A stretch of 26,486 bases of DNA from Candidatus Bathyarchaeum sp. Lineage in GTDB: Archaea > Thermoproteota > Bathyarchaeia > Bathyarchaeales > Bathyarchaeaceae. The notes beneath the pieces were generated by a model that did not search any database, had not been told where the DNA came from, and saw nothing but the letters and a program-made list of their open reading frames with translations. Positions 7,331 through 16,325 of this stretch are shown here, piece by piece (position 1 is the first letter of the stretch; each line of letters opens with the position of its first letter). Location of the stretch: assembly GCA_003096235.1 (NCBI GenBank), contig PIXT01000023.1, positions 1 to 26,486 of the forward strand. Reading direction: 5' to 3'. The position numbers and the translations under genes are program-made.

Positions 7331-8182
7331 TTGGCTAATGGTGTGTTTGCGTTGAAAGTTGCTTTTCAGGGAGAGCTTGGCGCTTATAGCGAAATGGCGG
7401 TTTACAGTTTTTTTGGTCACTCTGCAGAAGTAAAGCCCTGCAAAAGTTTTGATGCCGTTTTCGAGAGCGTTAAAAATGGAGATGTAGACTATGGGGTTGT
7501 TCCAATCGAGAACTCTATTGAGGGCAGCGTAAACCGTACCTATGACCTATTCTTAGAATATGACCTGAAAGTCTGTGGTGAAATAATAATCAGAATCAGT
7601 CATTGCCTTATTGCTCACAAAGGTAGAAGCATAGACCAAACAAAAACCGTTTATAGTCACCCCCAAGCCTTAGCACAATGCAGAAAATTCCTTGAACAGC
7701 ATAAACTGAATGCAATCTCTACTTTTGACACAGCAGGCAGCGTAAAAATGGTTAAAGAGCAAAAGATCATGGACGCCGCGGCAATAGCAAGCGAAAGAGC
7801 AGCCCAAATCTACGACATGACAATACTTGCAAGAGAGATAGAGGATGTTAAAAACAATTCTACCCGATTTTTTGTCCTAGATAAGCAGGACGCCTCCTAC
7901 TCGGGAGCAGACAAAACATCAATAATATTTGCAACAAAATCTATTCCCGGAGCATTATACCAGATACTAGGAGAGTTTGCTGCTCGGCACATAAACCTGA
8001 CAAAGATCGAGTCTAGACCCACCAAGCAGACTCCATGGGAGTACCATTTCTATCTAGACTTTGAGGGTCACAGAACAGAAAAACAGTGCCAAGATGCTCT
8101 AGAAAGCATCAAAGACAAAACGCTATTCATAAAAATCTTAGGTTCATACAAAGCAGCAAAAAAACCCAACTTTAAACTCTAG
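7331..8182 (+). CDS. pheA: Prephenate dehydratase
   Basis: Converts prephenate to phenylpyruvate, the committed step to phenylalanine. The dehydratase domain shows FQGELGAYSE near the N terminus, VPIENSIEGSVNRTYDLF (about residues 56-73), SHPQALAQC (109-117), and NNSTRFFVL (175-183), which carries the catalytic Thr. A C-terminal ACT domain (about 193-275) has the GALYQIL and ESRP motifs that bind phenylalanine, so feedback inhibition is expected. It is monofunctional, without a fused chorismate mutase. The start is uncertain: TTG at 7331, or TTG at 7352 with GGTG 8 bases before it, which gives the usual MKVAFQGE beginning. It meets tyrA tail-to-tail and is the only aromatic gene on this strand. 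Confidence 0.93.
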   Translation: MANGVFALKVAFQGELGAYSEMAVYSFFGHSAEVKPCKSFDAVFESVKNGDVDYGVVPIENSIEGSVNRTYDLFLEYDLKVCGEIIIRISHCLIAHKGRSIDQTKTVYSHPQALAQCRKFLEQHKLNAISTFDTAGSVKMVKEQKIMDAAAIASERAAQIYDMTILAREIEDVKNNSTRFFVLDKQDASYSGADKTSIIFATKSIPGALYQILGEFAARHINLTKIESRPTKQTPWEYHFYLDFEGHRTEKQCQDALESIKDKTLFIKILGSYKAAKKPNFKL

Positions 8183-9048
8183 GAATCATCCAAAAGCCTG
8201 TACATCGCCCGATAAGCAGATTCATAAGTGGGGTCTAATTCCTTCAACCGCTTCTTAACCTGCTCCATCTTACCCGAGAAACCAGCACAATCCTTACTTT
8301 TCACCAGTTTGAGCCACTCTTCAACCTTACTTAAGAATAAGCCCTCAATTTTTTCCATATCAGGCAAACTCATATGAAGGCTGGAATAGAACTTTGGTTC
8401 CTCAGAAGAGACCGCCTCAGCTAACGTCAACAATAGCTTGTATGTTGCTCCGCCCACCGCTTTTGCATCAACAAAGTTAGAATTATTCATTAACGTGTCT
8501 CCAGCAACCAAACCCACAAAATGGGGAAAACCCAAAACCAAAGACATCAATTCATCATGGTTTCTAGGAGACAAAACAGATACGGTTGTGCCCCGCTTCT
8601 CTAACCATTCCCTCAATTCGCTAGCAAATCTTTTCTCTTCATCACTTACTGGTGTGAGAACAAAATTTTGACCTTGAAGACTTTTTGCGCCTGGACCAAA
8701 CACCGGATGTGTCCCCAAGGTTACACCATGCTCCACATACTTGTGTAACAGATTCACGGGAATCTCTTTGATTGAACCAATGTCCATTACAACCTGATCG
8801 GGGCGCACATGTGAACCAATATCCTTCAGGACTGATTCTAAGCTGTCAAGAGATACACATAACAAAATCCAGTCAGAGCCATCAAGAGCATGCATATTGC
8901 TACGGGCTACTTCAACCCCAAACTCTGACCTTAAAGCTTCTGCCTTACTTTTTGTTCTACTAGAAACAACTACAGAGTAGCCTTCTTCACGAAATAGCTT
9001 TGTGAACCATTGACCCATCTTTCCTGCGCCAATAACCGCTACTCTCAA
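8179..9048 (-). CDS. tyrA: Prephenate dehydrogenase
   Basis: An NAD(P)-dependent oxidoreductase of the TyrA family, 289 residues, making 4-hydroxyphenylpyruvate from prephenate (or tyrosine from arogenate). The nucleotide-binding GAGKMG is at residues 7-12. GTHPVFGPG near 111-119 carries the conserved catalytic His region, and a helical C-terminal dimer domain follows. There is no fused mutase or ACT domain. Its ATG overlaps the stop of the aminotransferase (ATGA), and it is the last gene of the aromatic run. Prephenate versus arogenate preference cannot be read from the sequence. Confidence 0.92.
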   Translation of the reverse strand: MRVAVIGAGKMGQWFTKLFREEGYSVVVSSRTKSKAEALRSEFGVEVARSNMHALDGSDWILLCVSLDSLESVLKDIGSHVRPDQVVMDIGSIKEIPVNLLHKYVEHGVTLGTHPVFGPGAKSLQGQNFVLTPVSDEEKRFASELREWLEKRGTTVSVLSPRNHDELMSLVLGFPHFVGLVAGDTLMNNSNFVDAKAVGGATYKLLLTLAEAVSSEEPKFYSSLHMSLPDMEKIEGLFLSKVEEWLKLVKSKDCAGFSGKMEQVKKRLKELDPTYESAYRAMYRLLDDS

Positions 9049-10163
9049 GGTAGAGCCTCACAGAGCTTCTCCAAGCCCTCTCTAATCTTCTGCTCTCCAA
9101 CAGTTAAGGCTATCCTAAAGTATTCACGGTAATCTCCAAAGGCAGTTCCAGGAGCAACAGCAACCCCCTGATCCAACAGGTCCAAGGCGAAACGTTCAGA
9201 ATCTAAGCCATCAACCTTAGGAAACAGATAAAATGGTGCATCAGGACGAGAAAACCTCATCTTCGACTTTGAAAGAACAGAGTATGCAGCATCTGCCCTT
9301 AACTTAAACTGTGCACGGATGTCGTCTGCGATCTTTTTTCTGGACTGCAAACCTTTCAGGGCGCCGTACTGGATAAACGCTGGAACACACGTTGTGGTTA
9401 TCTGATTGAGTTTAATCATCTTTTTAACTAGTTCTTTCTCAGCAACAGCATATCCGATTCTCCAGCCCGTCATCAAAAAGGATTTCGAAAAACCGCTTAT
9501 CAGAATATTATTGTCCCCAAAATCTAGAACCGATTTAGCCTTAACAAAACTAATGTCAGAGTAAACCTCATCCGACAAAACCTTTACGCCCCTGCTTTGT
9601 GCAATCTGAACAATCTCGCCAAAAGTTTTTTCATCAATAACTTTGCTTGTTGGGTTATTAGGACTGTTAAGTATTATCAGTCGTGTCTTATCATCAATCA
9701 AAGCTTCAAGCTGCTGGGCGTCAACCTTCCAGTCCGATTCAAGGTCTCTTTTTAAAAACCGTATTTCTGCACCAACCTTTTTTGCGCCTAACTCGTAACT
9801 GGTCCAATGTGGAGATGGAACAACAACATTCTCTCCTTTCTTCAACAACAAAAACAACAAAGAAAAGATTCCCCACTTTGAACCAGTGGTCACTACAACA
9901 TTGTCCACCGACACACCATGAATATTAGCCAACTCTTCCCGTAGCACCTTCTCGCCTGCAGCAGAAGAGTACTTCGTCTTTCCCTGCTTCATAGCTTCGT
10001 ACGCTGCTTCAATTATTTCAGGAGGTGTTGGCAAATCAGGGTCTCCCAAATTAAATTTGATCATCTCTTTTCCTTGATTCTCAAGTTGTATCGCTTTTTC
10101 GCTTATTTCATACAGCATCGTGTTCCACCTGTGAAAGGACATAAAACTGACTGTTTTTCTCAT
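9045..10163 (-). CDS. Class I aminotransferase, probably aromatic
   Basis: A fold-type I PLP aminotransferase of the aspartate aminotransferase family, about 372 residues. NLGDPDLPTP near residue 39, NSPNNPT near 167, LSDEVYSD near 196 and SGFSKSFLMTGWRIGY with the cofactor Lys at about 227 are visible. Its place between chorismate mutase and prephenate dehydrogenase argues that it makes or uses tyrosine, phenylalanine or arogenate, though an aspartate/glutamate enzyme is possible. The ATG at 10163 is preferred. A TTG one codon upstream is an alternative. The 31-base gap after aroQ is the widest in the distal part of the operon and holds a GATTTAAA box, so an internal promoter is possible. 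Its end overlaps tyrA by 4 bases. Confidence 0.9.
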   Translation of the reverse strand: MRKTVSFMSFHRWNTMLYEISEKAIQLENQGKEMIKFNLGDPDLPTPPEIIEAAYEAMKQGKTKYSSAAGEKVLREELANIHGVSVDNVVVTTGSKWGIFSLLFLLLKKGENVVVPSPHWTSYELGAKKVGAEIRFLKRDLESDWKVDAQQLEALIDDKTRLIILNSPNNPTSKVIDEKTFGEIVQIAQSRGVKVLSDEVYSDISFVKAKSVLDFGDNNILISGFSKSFLMTGWRIGYAVAEKELVKKMIKLNQITTTCVPAFIQYGALKGLQSRKKIADDIRAQFKLRADAAYSVLSKSKMRFSRPDAPFYLFPKVDGLDSERFALDLLDQGVAVAPGTAFGDYREYFRIALTVGEQKIREGLEKLCEALP

Positions 10164-10194
10164 CAAGAATTGTGTACTACTGCTTTAAATCTTC

Positions 10195-10461
10195 TCATTC
10201 AGCGCCTTGAACAAAAACGCCCAAAGCAATTATGTCTTTGAAGATTGCCTCAACTTTTTGTGGATTAAGACCTGATTCCAGCGCCTTAGCCATAACATGC
10301 AAGTAAACTTCGTCTTCTCTTCGGTGATCCTTGACCGCTAAACCATTGTTTACTTTAAATGTGCCGATACTCCTGCACAAATCCATCCTATCCTTCAGTA
10401 GGAGGATAATTTTTTCGTCAACATCATCAATCTTCTTTCGTAACGTCACTATATTCTTCAA
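10195..10461 (-). CDS. aroQ: Chorismate mutase, AroQ type
   Basis: A small all-helical mutase of about 88-91 residues converting chorismate to prephenate. The family pattern is visible: LRKKIDDVDEKIILLLKDRM with the first conserved Arg, then the Lys of GTFKVNNGLAVKDHRREDEV, and a C-terminal helix. It overlaps the end of aroC. Three starts are possible: TTG at 10470, TTG at 10461 with GGGAG 9 bases before it, or GTG at 10449. The middle one has the best ribosome-site spacing. It is a free-standing enzyme, which fits the separate pheA and tyrA in the same window. Confidence 0.9.
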   Translation of the reverse strand: MKNIVTLRKKIDDVDEKIILLLKDRMDLCRSIGTFKVNNGLAVKDHRREDEVYLHVMAKALESGLNPQKVEAIFKDIIALGVFVQGAE

Positions 10462-11566
10462 CAGCTTCAACTCCCAAAACTTTAGGCAACAATCCTGCCC
10501 GAATCATCTGATCGACCAAGACAATGGCAACGGAAGATTCAACAACAAGAACAGCTTTTGGCACAATACATGGATCGTGTCTGCCTTTCACCTGAACTGT
10601 TGTATCTTTCATCTCTAACATGTCCACTGTCTTTTGCTCCTTTGAAATAGATGGCGTCGGCTTCACAGCCACCCTAACGACGAGAGGCGTTCCAGACGAT
10701 AAGCCTCCCAAAATGCCGCCAGCGTTATTGGTTACTGCTTTGACGTCTCCATCTTGCATCATGTATGAATCGTTATTCTGTGAACCCTTCAGCCGCGCAG
10801 CTTCAAATCCAATCCCAAACTCGACTCCCTTAACCGCAGGAATATCAAAAAGCATCTTCGCAAGTTCAGCATCCAACGAATCGAAAAGAGGTTCACCAAC
10901 TCCAGGCAAAACATTAGATGCAACACACTCAACGATTCCTCCGATGCTATCACCTTCACTTTTAGCATTCAAAATAGCTTCTTCCATCTTCTGCGCCGCC
11001 ACAACGTCTGGGCACCTAACAGCATTAACGTAAGTCTTCTCTTTAATAGCCTCAAGAGATGGAGTAACATGCATTTTTACGCCACCAATCTCAGTAGAGT
11101 ACGCTAAAACTTGGACGCCAGCTAGCCCCAACAGTTTCTTGGCTACAGCACCAGCCATAACAAAAGCAACCGTAAGTCTACCCGAGAAGCGTCCTCCGCC
11201 ACGATTATCATTAAATCCTAAATATTTTATTCTGGCAGGATAGTCTGCGTGTCCAGGTCTTGGAGTGTGCCTTATTGCATCGTAATCGTCAGAAATAACT
11301 TCCTTGTTCCACACCAAAACACATATTGGAGCACCAGTTGTGAAGCCCTCATAAGTTCCAGAAAGAAGCTCAACAGCATCTTCTTCTCTTCTGGCAGAAA
11401 CAATCGCTTCTTTTTTGGGTAACCGTTTATCCACCTCACGTTGGATGTCCTCTACTGCTAGAGGAAGACCTGCTGGGCACCCATCTATTATTGCTCCGAC
11501 GCATCTGCCGTGGCTTTCGCCGAAGCAAGTTATAACGAACTCTTTTCCTATCGAATTAGATCCCAA
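10427..11566 (-). CDS. aroC: Chorismate synthase
   Basis: Converts 5-enolpyruvylshikimate 3-phosphate to chorismate using reduced flavin. Signature blocks are FGESHGRCVGAIIDGCPAG (about residues 15-33), RHTPRPGHADY (about 99-109), NDNRGGGRFSGR (about 119-130) and a C-terminal KGRHDPCIVPKA block. Length (379) is normal. The TTG start at 11566 is supported by AGGAGCGA 6 bases before it. It overlaps aroA upstream by 11 bases and aroQ downstream by about 35 bases, consistent with tight translational coupling. Confidence 0.95.
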   Translation of the reverse strand: MGSNSIGKEFVITCFGESHGRCVGAIIDGCPAGLPLAVEDIQREVDKRLPKKEAIVSARREEDAVELLSGTYEGFTTGAPICVLVWNKEVISDDYDAIRHTPRPGHADYPARIKYLGFNDNRGGGRFSGRLTVAFVMAGAVAKKLLGLAGVQVLAYSTEIGGVKMHVTPSLEAIKEKTYVNAVRCPDVVAAQKMEEAILNAKSEGDSIGGIVECVASNVLPGVGEPLFDSLDAELAKMLFDIPAVKGVEFGIGFEAARLKGSQNNDSYMMQDGDVKAVTNNAGGILGGLSSGTPLVVRVAVKPTPSISKEQKTVDMLEMKDTTVQVKGRHDPCIVPKAVLVVESSVAIVLVDQMIRAGLLPKVLGVEAVEEYSDVTKED

Positions 11567-12833
11567 CGATATTCGCTCCTAACACACGCAGATCACTGAA
11601 GAACTGCGGATACGACTTATTTATACATTCAACATCTTGAATTTTAGTTTCCCCCTTTGCCCCCAGAGCCGCCACAGCACAGGACATGGCAATTCGGTGG
11701 TCATTGTGCGGATTAATAGTTGCTCCATGCAAACCAGATGACCCTTTTATGGTTAAGCTGTCATCGTTCACTATGATGTCTGCTCCCATTTTCTTCAATT
11801 CTGTGCTTATGGATTCAAGACGATCTGATTCCTTGTATCTAAGCCGTTTCGCATTATATATTTCCGAACGCCCCTCAGCATAACAGCCAAGAACAGCACA
11901 AACAGGAACCAAATCTGGAATATCCTTCGCGTCAATGTCAACCCCAACGAGTTGCCCACCTTTAATCTCCACAAAATCGCTTTCTATCTTAACTTTTGCA
12001 CCCATATCATTTAGTATATCCAGTATCGCCCTGTCACCTTGAGCCGTTTGATACATAAGATTTTCAACTGTTACCCGTGACGAGGTAACCGCTGCGGCTG
12101 CCAAAAGAAAAGCAGCAGACGAAAAATCTCCTGGAACAGTGTGTTCACATGGTCTATAACTTTGATTTGAAGGAATCCACAGCCGAGAAAGTTCAGGATT
12201 CACATTACCCTCGAGACCATGCTCAACCAATACTTCAAGGGTCATTTCAACGTAGCCCTTAGACTCCAGCGGGGCAGTAACATTAATTTCAGTGTCCTCT
12301 TTTGCCATTGGACACGCAAACAGCAACCCAGAAATAAACTGGGAACTAACATCGCCTCTTATCGAAGTTTTTCCTCCCTTAATTCCCCCTCCATGAACAA
12401 TAACCGATGAACCCTTTTCTTGAACAGTAGATTCTACGCCCAGTTCCTTTAAACTTTCAAGAAGCGGCGCTACTGGTCTTCGCTTAAAGGATGCCCCAAA
12501 AAGGAATGTTGACGCACCAGAAGCAAGGGCTGCAACTGGAATCATAAACCGTAGCGTTGACCCTGACTCTCTGCAGTCTATAGGCGTGTTAGGTGTCTTG
12601 AGGGTTTCTTGTCCATGGATTGTACAGTATTTTTCATGCAATTCTATTTCTGCCCCAAGCGCCTTTATTGCCTCTAGTGTCGCTTGTGTGTCATCAGAAA
12701 CCAATGGATTGAAGATCTTTGAGGTCCCAGCTGACAATGATGCAGCTATAAGCATACGGTGGGTATAAGCCTTTGATGGGGGCGCCGAGACCACACCGTC
12801 CAGATGATCTGTTTTCTCGACGGTAATATCCAT
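11556..12833 (-). CDS. aroA: EPSP synthase (3-phosphoshikimate 1-carboxyvinyltransferase)
   Basis: Transfers the enolpyruvyl group of phosphoenolpyruvate to shikimate 3-phosphate. The sequence has PPSKAYTHRMLIAA (residues 18-31), RESGSTLRFMIP (about 87-98), SSQFISGLLFA, PGDFSSAAFLLAAA, RLRYKESDRLESI and NPHNDHRIAMSCAVAAL, covering the six-fold repeated strand-helix units of the enzyme. At 425 residues it is of normal length. ATG at 12833 lies 3 bases after the aroK stop, and the end overlaps aroC by 11 bases. No sign of truncation. Confidence 0.96.
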   Translation of the reverse strand: MDITVEKTDHLDGVVSAPPSKAYTHRMLIAASLSAGTSKIFNPLVSDDTQATLEAIKALGAEIELHEKYCTIHGQETLKTPNTPIDCRESGSTLRFMIPVAALASGASTFLFGASFKRRPVAPLLESLKELGVESTVQEKGSSVIVHGGGIKGGKTSIRGDVSSQFISGLLFACPMAKEDTEINVTAPLESKGYVEMTLEVLVEHGLEGNVNPELSRLWIPSNQSYRPCEHTVPGDFSSAAFLLAAAAVTSSRVTVENLMYQTAQGDRAILDILNDMGAKVKIESDFVEIKGGQLVGVDIDAKDIPDLVPVCAVLGCYAEGRSEIYNAKRLRYKESDRLESISTELKKMGADIIVNDDSLTIKGSSGLHGATINPHNDHRIAMSCAVAALGAKGETKIQDVECINKSYPQFFSDLRVLGANIVGI

Positions 12834-12836
12834 CTT

Positions 12837-13709
12837 TTATGTAACCACCCTAGCTTTCTCCAGATTAAGTTGTGCCTCCAGAATTTCGCCCTCACGCTTC
12901 ATCCAAACTTCTTTCACATAATCTGCCTTTTCTTTATCAACTATGGCAGTAACTGCGGGTCCAGTTCCAGACAAGCCAGCTGCAAGGGCTCCTGAGCTTA
13001 GGGCATCTACGGCTGGGGAGGGGTCATAGCCTAGTGTTGAAGAGTATATTAAACCGTTCAGGGTTAAGGCTGCCCAGTAATTTCCATTCAAAGCTTCGTT
13101 ATATGCTACTTTGACTGCGCCAGCCATGCCTTTTATTCGCTTCACATCCGAGCTTACAGTATATGTTTTTTTTGTTGGAACATAAAACAGAACTGCGGGG
13201 GCTTCAGTTATTTCAAAACACTTCACTATTTTTCGTTTCATGTTGTCAGTGATTACGACTCCACCAAAATATGATGCACACGCATCATCGAAGGCTCCTG
13301 TTATAGTAACTTTAGCGTCCAATGCGCCATCTACGCCCAGCTTCACTAGGGTAACATCATCTAAGCTACGTTTTAGGGCGGCTGTGGTTGCCAATGCTAT
13401 GGCATTTGCTGCAGCGCTGCTACTTTTTAATCCACGTGCTACAGGAATATTTGATTCTGTTTCGACTTTGGCGCCAAACTCTTTATCTAAAATGAAATGT
13501 TTTAGAATACATTCAACTGTTTTTTGCGCCAAAACAGGGTTCTCTGAAGAGTCAGAACGAATAGAAACATCAACATGCCCAGCTTCATCGGTGAGTTCTA
13601 CAGTGGCTTTTGTCCACAGGTCCACTCCTACGGCTGCGCCCTTGCCGGTTGCTATTGCATTAATTATTGTAGCTGCGCCGTGAGATATTGCCTTAGCTTT
13701 TTGAGTCAC
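12837..13709 (-). CDS. aroK: Shikimate kinase, archaeal GHMP type
   Basis: Phosphorylates shikimate. It belongs to the archaeal GHMP-kinase family rather than to the bacterial P-loop AroK. AISHGAATIINAIATGKGAAVGVDL near the N terminus and the ATP-binding PVARGLKSSSAAANAIAL (about residues 89-106) are diagnostic, as is SGTGPAVTAIVD near the C terminus. The GTG at 13709 is preferred because GGTG stands 6 bases before it and it gives the usual N terminus. A GTG three codons upstream (13718) is possible. It overlaps the end of aroE by about 17 bases. Confidence 0.94.
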   Translation of the reverse strand: MTQKAKAISHGAATIINAIATGKGAAVGVDLWTKATVELTDEAGHVDVSIRSDSSENPVLAQKTVECILKHFILDKEFGAKVETESNIPVARGLKSSSAAANAIALATTAALKRSLDDVTLVKLGVDGALDAKVTITGAFDDACASYFGGVVITDNMKRKIVKCFEITEAPAVLFYVPTKKTYTVSSDVKRIKGMAGAVKVAYNEALNGNYWAALTLNGLIYSSTLGYDPSPAVDALSSGALAAGLSGTGPAVTAIVDKEKADYVKEVWMKREGEILEAQLNLEKARVVT

Positions 13710-14571
13710 ATTTAACACCCTGTTTCTTAAGCTCTTTTAATGCTGCCTGCCGCATAACTTCAACAGGAGCAGGGCAGTTAGTCCAGATTTCGAAGGCAAC
13801 AGCACCCTGATAAATAAGCATCTCAATACCCGAAACAACCTTAGCTTTCACAGCTTTTGCGTCATTCAAAAGTTTGGTATGTAAGGGGTTATAGATGATA
13901 TCCATTACACACAAGTCAGAGTGGAGTAAATCAGACGGAACTGGGCTGCTCTCAACGTTCGGATGCATACCCACAGAAGTGGCGTTAACCAGAATGTCTG
14001 CGGTTTCCAGTTCTTCCGTAAGAACCTTTGATGAAAGCGTTCCACATTTAATTTTGGCGCCAAAACTTTTTACTGATTCAGCTAATTTTTTTGCTTTTTC
14101 AGCAGTTCTATTGAGAATAACCAGCTCATCTACATCTTGGGCTGCCTGATAAGCTATAGCTTTTGCTGCACCTCCAGCTCCGAGAAGAACCAGTTTCTTT
14201 TCTTCGGGATACACGCCGTTTTCTTGCAGGGCAATCATGGCGCCGTTTCCATCGGTGTTGTATCCAATCAGTTTTCCGTGGTTACTAAGAACTGTGTTCA
14301 CTGCACCGATACTTTTTGCAGTCGCGTCAACGTCATCTAAGTAGTTCATAACAGCATTCTTGTGCGGCATAGTCACATTCAATCCTTTAAAGCCCATGCT
14401 TCTTGTGCCCAAAACTGCAGTCTTCAATTCTTTTGCAGTCACTGTGAACGCCACATAAACTAGATTTAATCCAAGCTCTTTGAAGGCTGCGTTATGCATT
14501 ACGGGACTTAGGGAATGCTCTACGGGGTCGCCGATGATTGCACAAACCCTAGTTTTTCCTGAGATTCTCAT
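13693..14571 (-). CDS. aroE: Shikimate dehydrogenase
   Basis: NADPH-dependent reduction of 3-dehydroshikimate to shikimate. Substrate-site motifs HSLSPVMHNAAF (about residues 18-29) and NVTMPHKNAVM (about 64-74, with the catalytic Lys), NTDGNGA (about 105-111), and the nucleotide loop GAGGAAKAIAYQ (about 131-142) are present. Length 292 is slightly above the usual 270-280, with the extra residues at the C terminus. ATG at 14571 lies one base after the aroD stop, and the 3' end overlaps aroK. Confidence 0.95.
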   Translation of the reverse strand: MRISGKTRVCAIIGDPVEHSLSPVMHNAAFKELGLNLVYVAFTVTAKELKTAVLGTRSMGFKGLNVTMPHKNAVMNYLDDVDATAKSIGAVNTVLSNHGKLIGYNTDGNGAMIALQENGVYPEEKKLVLLGAGGAAKAIAYQAAQDVDELVILNRTAEKAKKLAESVKSFGAKIKCGTLSSKVLTEELETADILVNATSVGMHPNVESSPVPSDLLHSDLCVMDIIYNPLHTKLLNDAKAVKAKVVSGIEMLIYQGAVAFEIWTNCPAPVEVMRQAALKELKKQGVKCDSKS

Positions 14572-14572
14572 C

Positions 14573-15256
14573 TTATTTTAGCCCCAATGCCTCGTATGCT
14601 GACTTCATTTCCTGTATTGTTAATTGTCCTTTTGCGGTTTTTCTTTTTTCGTCCAGAGATGCAAAAGTGAAGAAAGCCCCAAAAACAGGAGACACCAACC
14701 TAGAATGCTTGCCGAGTTCTCCCATTGCAAAACAAACCAGCTTGTTTTTCTTGGAAGCTTCTGAAACAAAATTTAATGTCGTAAGGTTGTCGTCTACAGT
14801 TTTGGCGGTGGTTATTATTTTGCATACGTTAGCTCCCAAAGCATTTTCCTTCACTAGAACTTTGTTGAGTTCTGTGGTTGGAGGTGTTCTTTCAAAATCA
14901 TGAAACGAAACAATAACTTTGGCTCCAGCGGATTTCAGGTTACTGATTAACTGTGTTTGCTTTGGTGTACCCAAGTCAACATCCACATATTCAAAACCAT
15001 GTCTTGCTGCAGTCAACAATATTTTTTGGCGCTCAGTTTCGCTTGCAGAAAAATTGCCATGCATTTTTGTTGATTTGTTTGTAGCTATCAGAGGCGTCTT
15101 GCTACATGAGGGCAAGTCTGATATTTTGTCATGGTTTTTGAGGCTGTCTAGTCGTACCTCAATTATGTCTGCGTGTTGAGAATCCGCTTTTTGTATTAAC
15201 TCAAAAGCTTCATCAACGGTTTTGGGAGGAATGGAAACGCAGACTCTTATTGTCAA
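14573..15256 (-). CDS. aroD: 3-dehydroquinate dehydratase, type I
   Basis: Dehydrates 3-dehydroquinate through a Schiff base. The type I signature is complete: EVRLD near residue 33, SFHDFE with the catalytic His119, NVCKIITTAK with the Schiff-base Lys146, and GKHSRLVSPVFGAFFTF with the substrate-binding Arg. It has 227 residues, typical for archaeal forms. Translation starts at TTG (15256), whose bases overlap the TGA stop of the preceding gene. It is the third step of the aromatic route and lies in pathway order. Confidence 0.94.
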   Translation of the reverse strand: MTIRVCVSIPPKTVDEAFELIQKADSQHADIIEVRLDSLKNHDKISDLPSCSKTPLIATNKSTKMHGNFSASETERQKILLTAARHGFEYVDVDLGTPKQTQLISNLKSAGAKVIVSFHDFERTPPTTELNKVLVKENALGANVCKIITTAKTVDDNLTTLNFVSEASKKNKLVCFAMGELGKHSRLVSPVFGAFFTFASLDEKRKTAKGQLTIQEMKSAYEALGLK

Positions 15257-16323
15257 CGCTCTATCACAGCTTCTTCTTTAACTAATGTGCCAAAGTGCCT
15301 GCCGCCCGCTTCTACGCGAGCAAGAATCTTGTCTCCTTTAGTTAGGTCTGTTACTGCTTTAGAGCCTTCGGGAGTTACAACCCGTATTGTTTCTGCGTTT
15401 TGGGCAATCAACTTCAAAGTTTTTCCGTCGTATTCTGCCTCGATGAGAAGCATTGGTCGCCACTCAATTTTTGCACGCGCAACATTGGTTAACCTGACGT
15501 TTCCTTGCCGGTCCACAACAAGAACCTCTTCCCCTGACTTCAACTCAGACAAGTACCTTGTCCTAGTAGAGGAAGTAAGAGCATACAACGAAAGAGGACC
15601 AGCATTTACCCTGAACGGACGCGTTTCTACATATGGGCTTTCATGAACCTCAGCCTGAACCAAAAACAGTCCACTAGACTGGCAACCCAAAAGAATTCCC
15701 TCTCCGGGTTTCATAAGCTCACAGGTATCAATGCAAGCTCGAGCGCCAGTTCCAATCTCCTTAACTTCAACAACCTCAACAGCAACCAACTCAAGCCCCT
15801 TAGCCTTCTTCTTCGCAAACTCTGCGGTCTGTTTGAGCTCTTCAAGGCTAGCTGTTTTCAGAACTACTCCATCCGAGCCAAGCTCCAATGTTTCCAAGGC
15901 AACCTTTGCCTCTTTTGTGCTGGACACTTCTGCGAGTAGCTTGGTTTTTCCTCTGGTTTTGGCGATGAGGTTCTCTAGGGGGATAATTTTCCAGTCTGGA
16001 GTGCCAACAATAACATAATCACAATTGAGCTCAGCCGCGGCTATGGCAGTTTCCTCATCCTGTTTTCCTTCGATAATCATCTTTACAGCGACTGCTCTGC
16101 CATTAGCTTTCAAAGCCTTAACTTTCTCAGCGTCAAATACAGAAAGAACAATGATGTCGGATTCTTTTGATGTTGAAGCGGATTTAATTCCAGAATTTTT
16201 GGCTTTCGCTACGTCTTTTTCGTCAACAAGCACAACATCGCAGCTCTGAGCAGCAGACGTTAGCAACTTAGTTTTCTGAGTTTCAGCAAGATTGGCATCT
16301 ATTTCAAGCCAGAGTTCTTTCAT
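15253..16323 (-). CDS. aroB': 3-dehydroquinate synthase II (archaeal type)
   Basis: Oxidises and cyclises the product of ADH synthase (2-amino-3,7-dideoxy-hept-6-ulosonate) to 3-dehydroquinate. It is unrelated to bacterial AroB, which acts on DAHP. The family is recognisable from WLEID at the N terminus, VGTPDWKIIPLENLIA (about residues 106-121), the CIDTCELMKPGEGILLGCQSSGLFLVQAEV block (about 198-227), RPFRVNAGPLSLYAL and the C-terminal EAGGRHFGT. Length 356 is normal. ATG at 16323 lies 2 bases after the preceding stop, with GGTGA 6 bases upstream. Confidence 0.94.
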   Translation of the reverse strand: MKELWLEIDANLAETQKTKLLTSAAQSCDVVLVDEKDVAKAKNSGIKSASTSKESDIIVLSVFDAEKVKALKANGRAVAVKMIIEGKQDEETAIAAAELNCDYVIVGTPDWKIIPLENLIAKTRGKTKLLAEVSSTKEAKVALETLELGSDGVVLKTASLEELKQTAEFAKKKAKGLELVAVEVVEVKEIGTGARACIDTCELMKPGEGILLGCQSSGLFLVQAEVHESPYVETRPFRVNAGPLSLYALTSSTRTRYLSELKSGEEVLVVDRQGNVRLTNVARAKIEWRPMLLIEAEYDGKTLKLIAQNAETIRVVTPEGSKAVTDLTKGDKILARVEAGGRHFGTLVKEEAVIER

Positions 16324-16325
16324 TG

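Noticed and set aside
10620..11033. 137-codon plus-strand frame opposite aroC
   Set aside because: Shadow of aroC. The composition (Ser/Thr/Pro-rich) is what the reverse of this codon usage gives.
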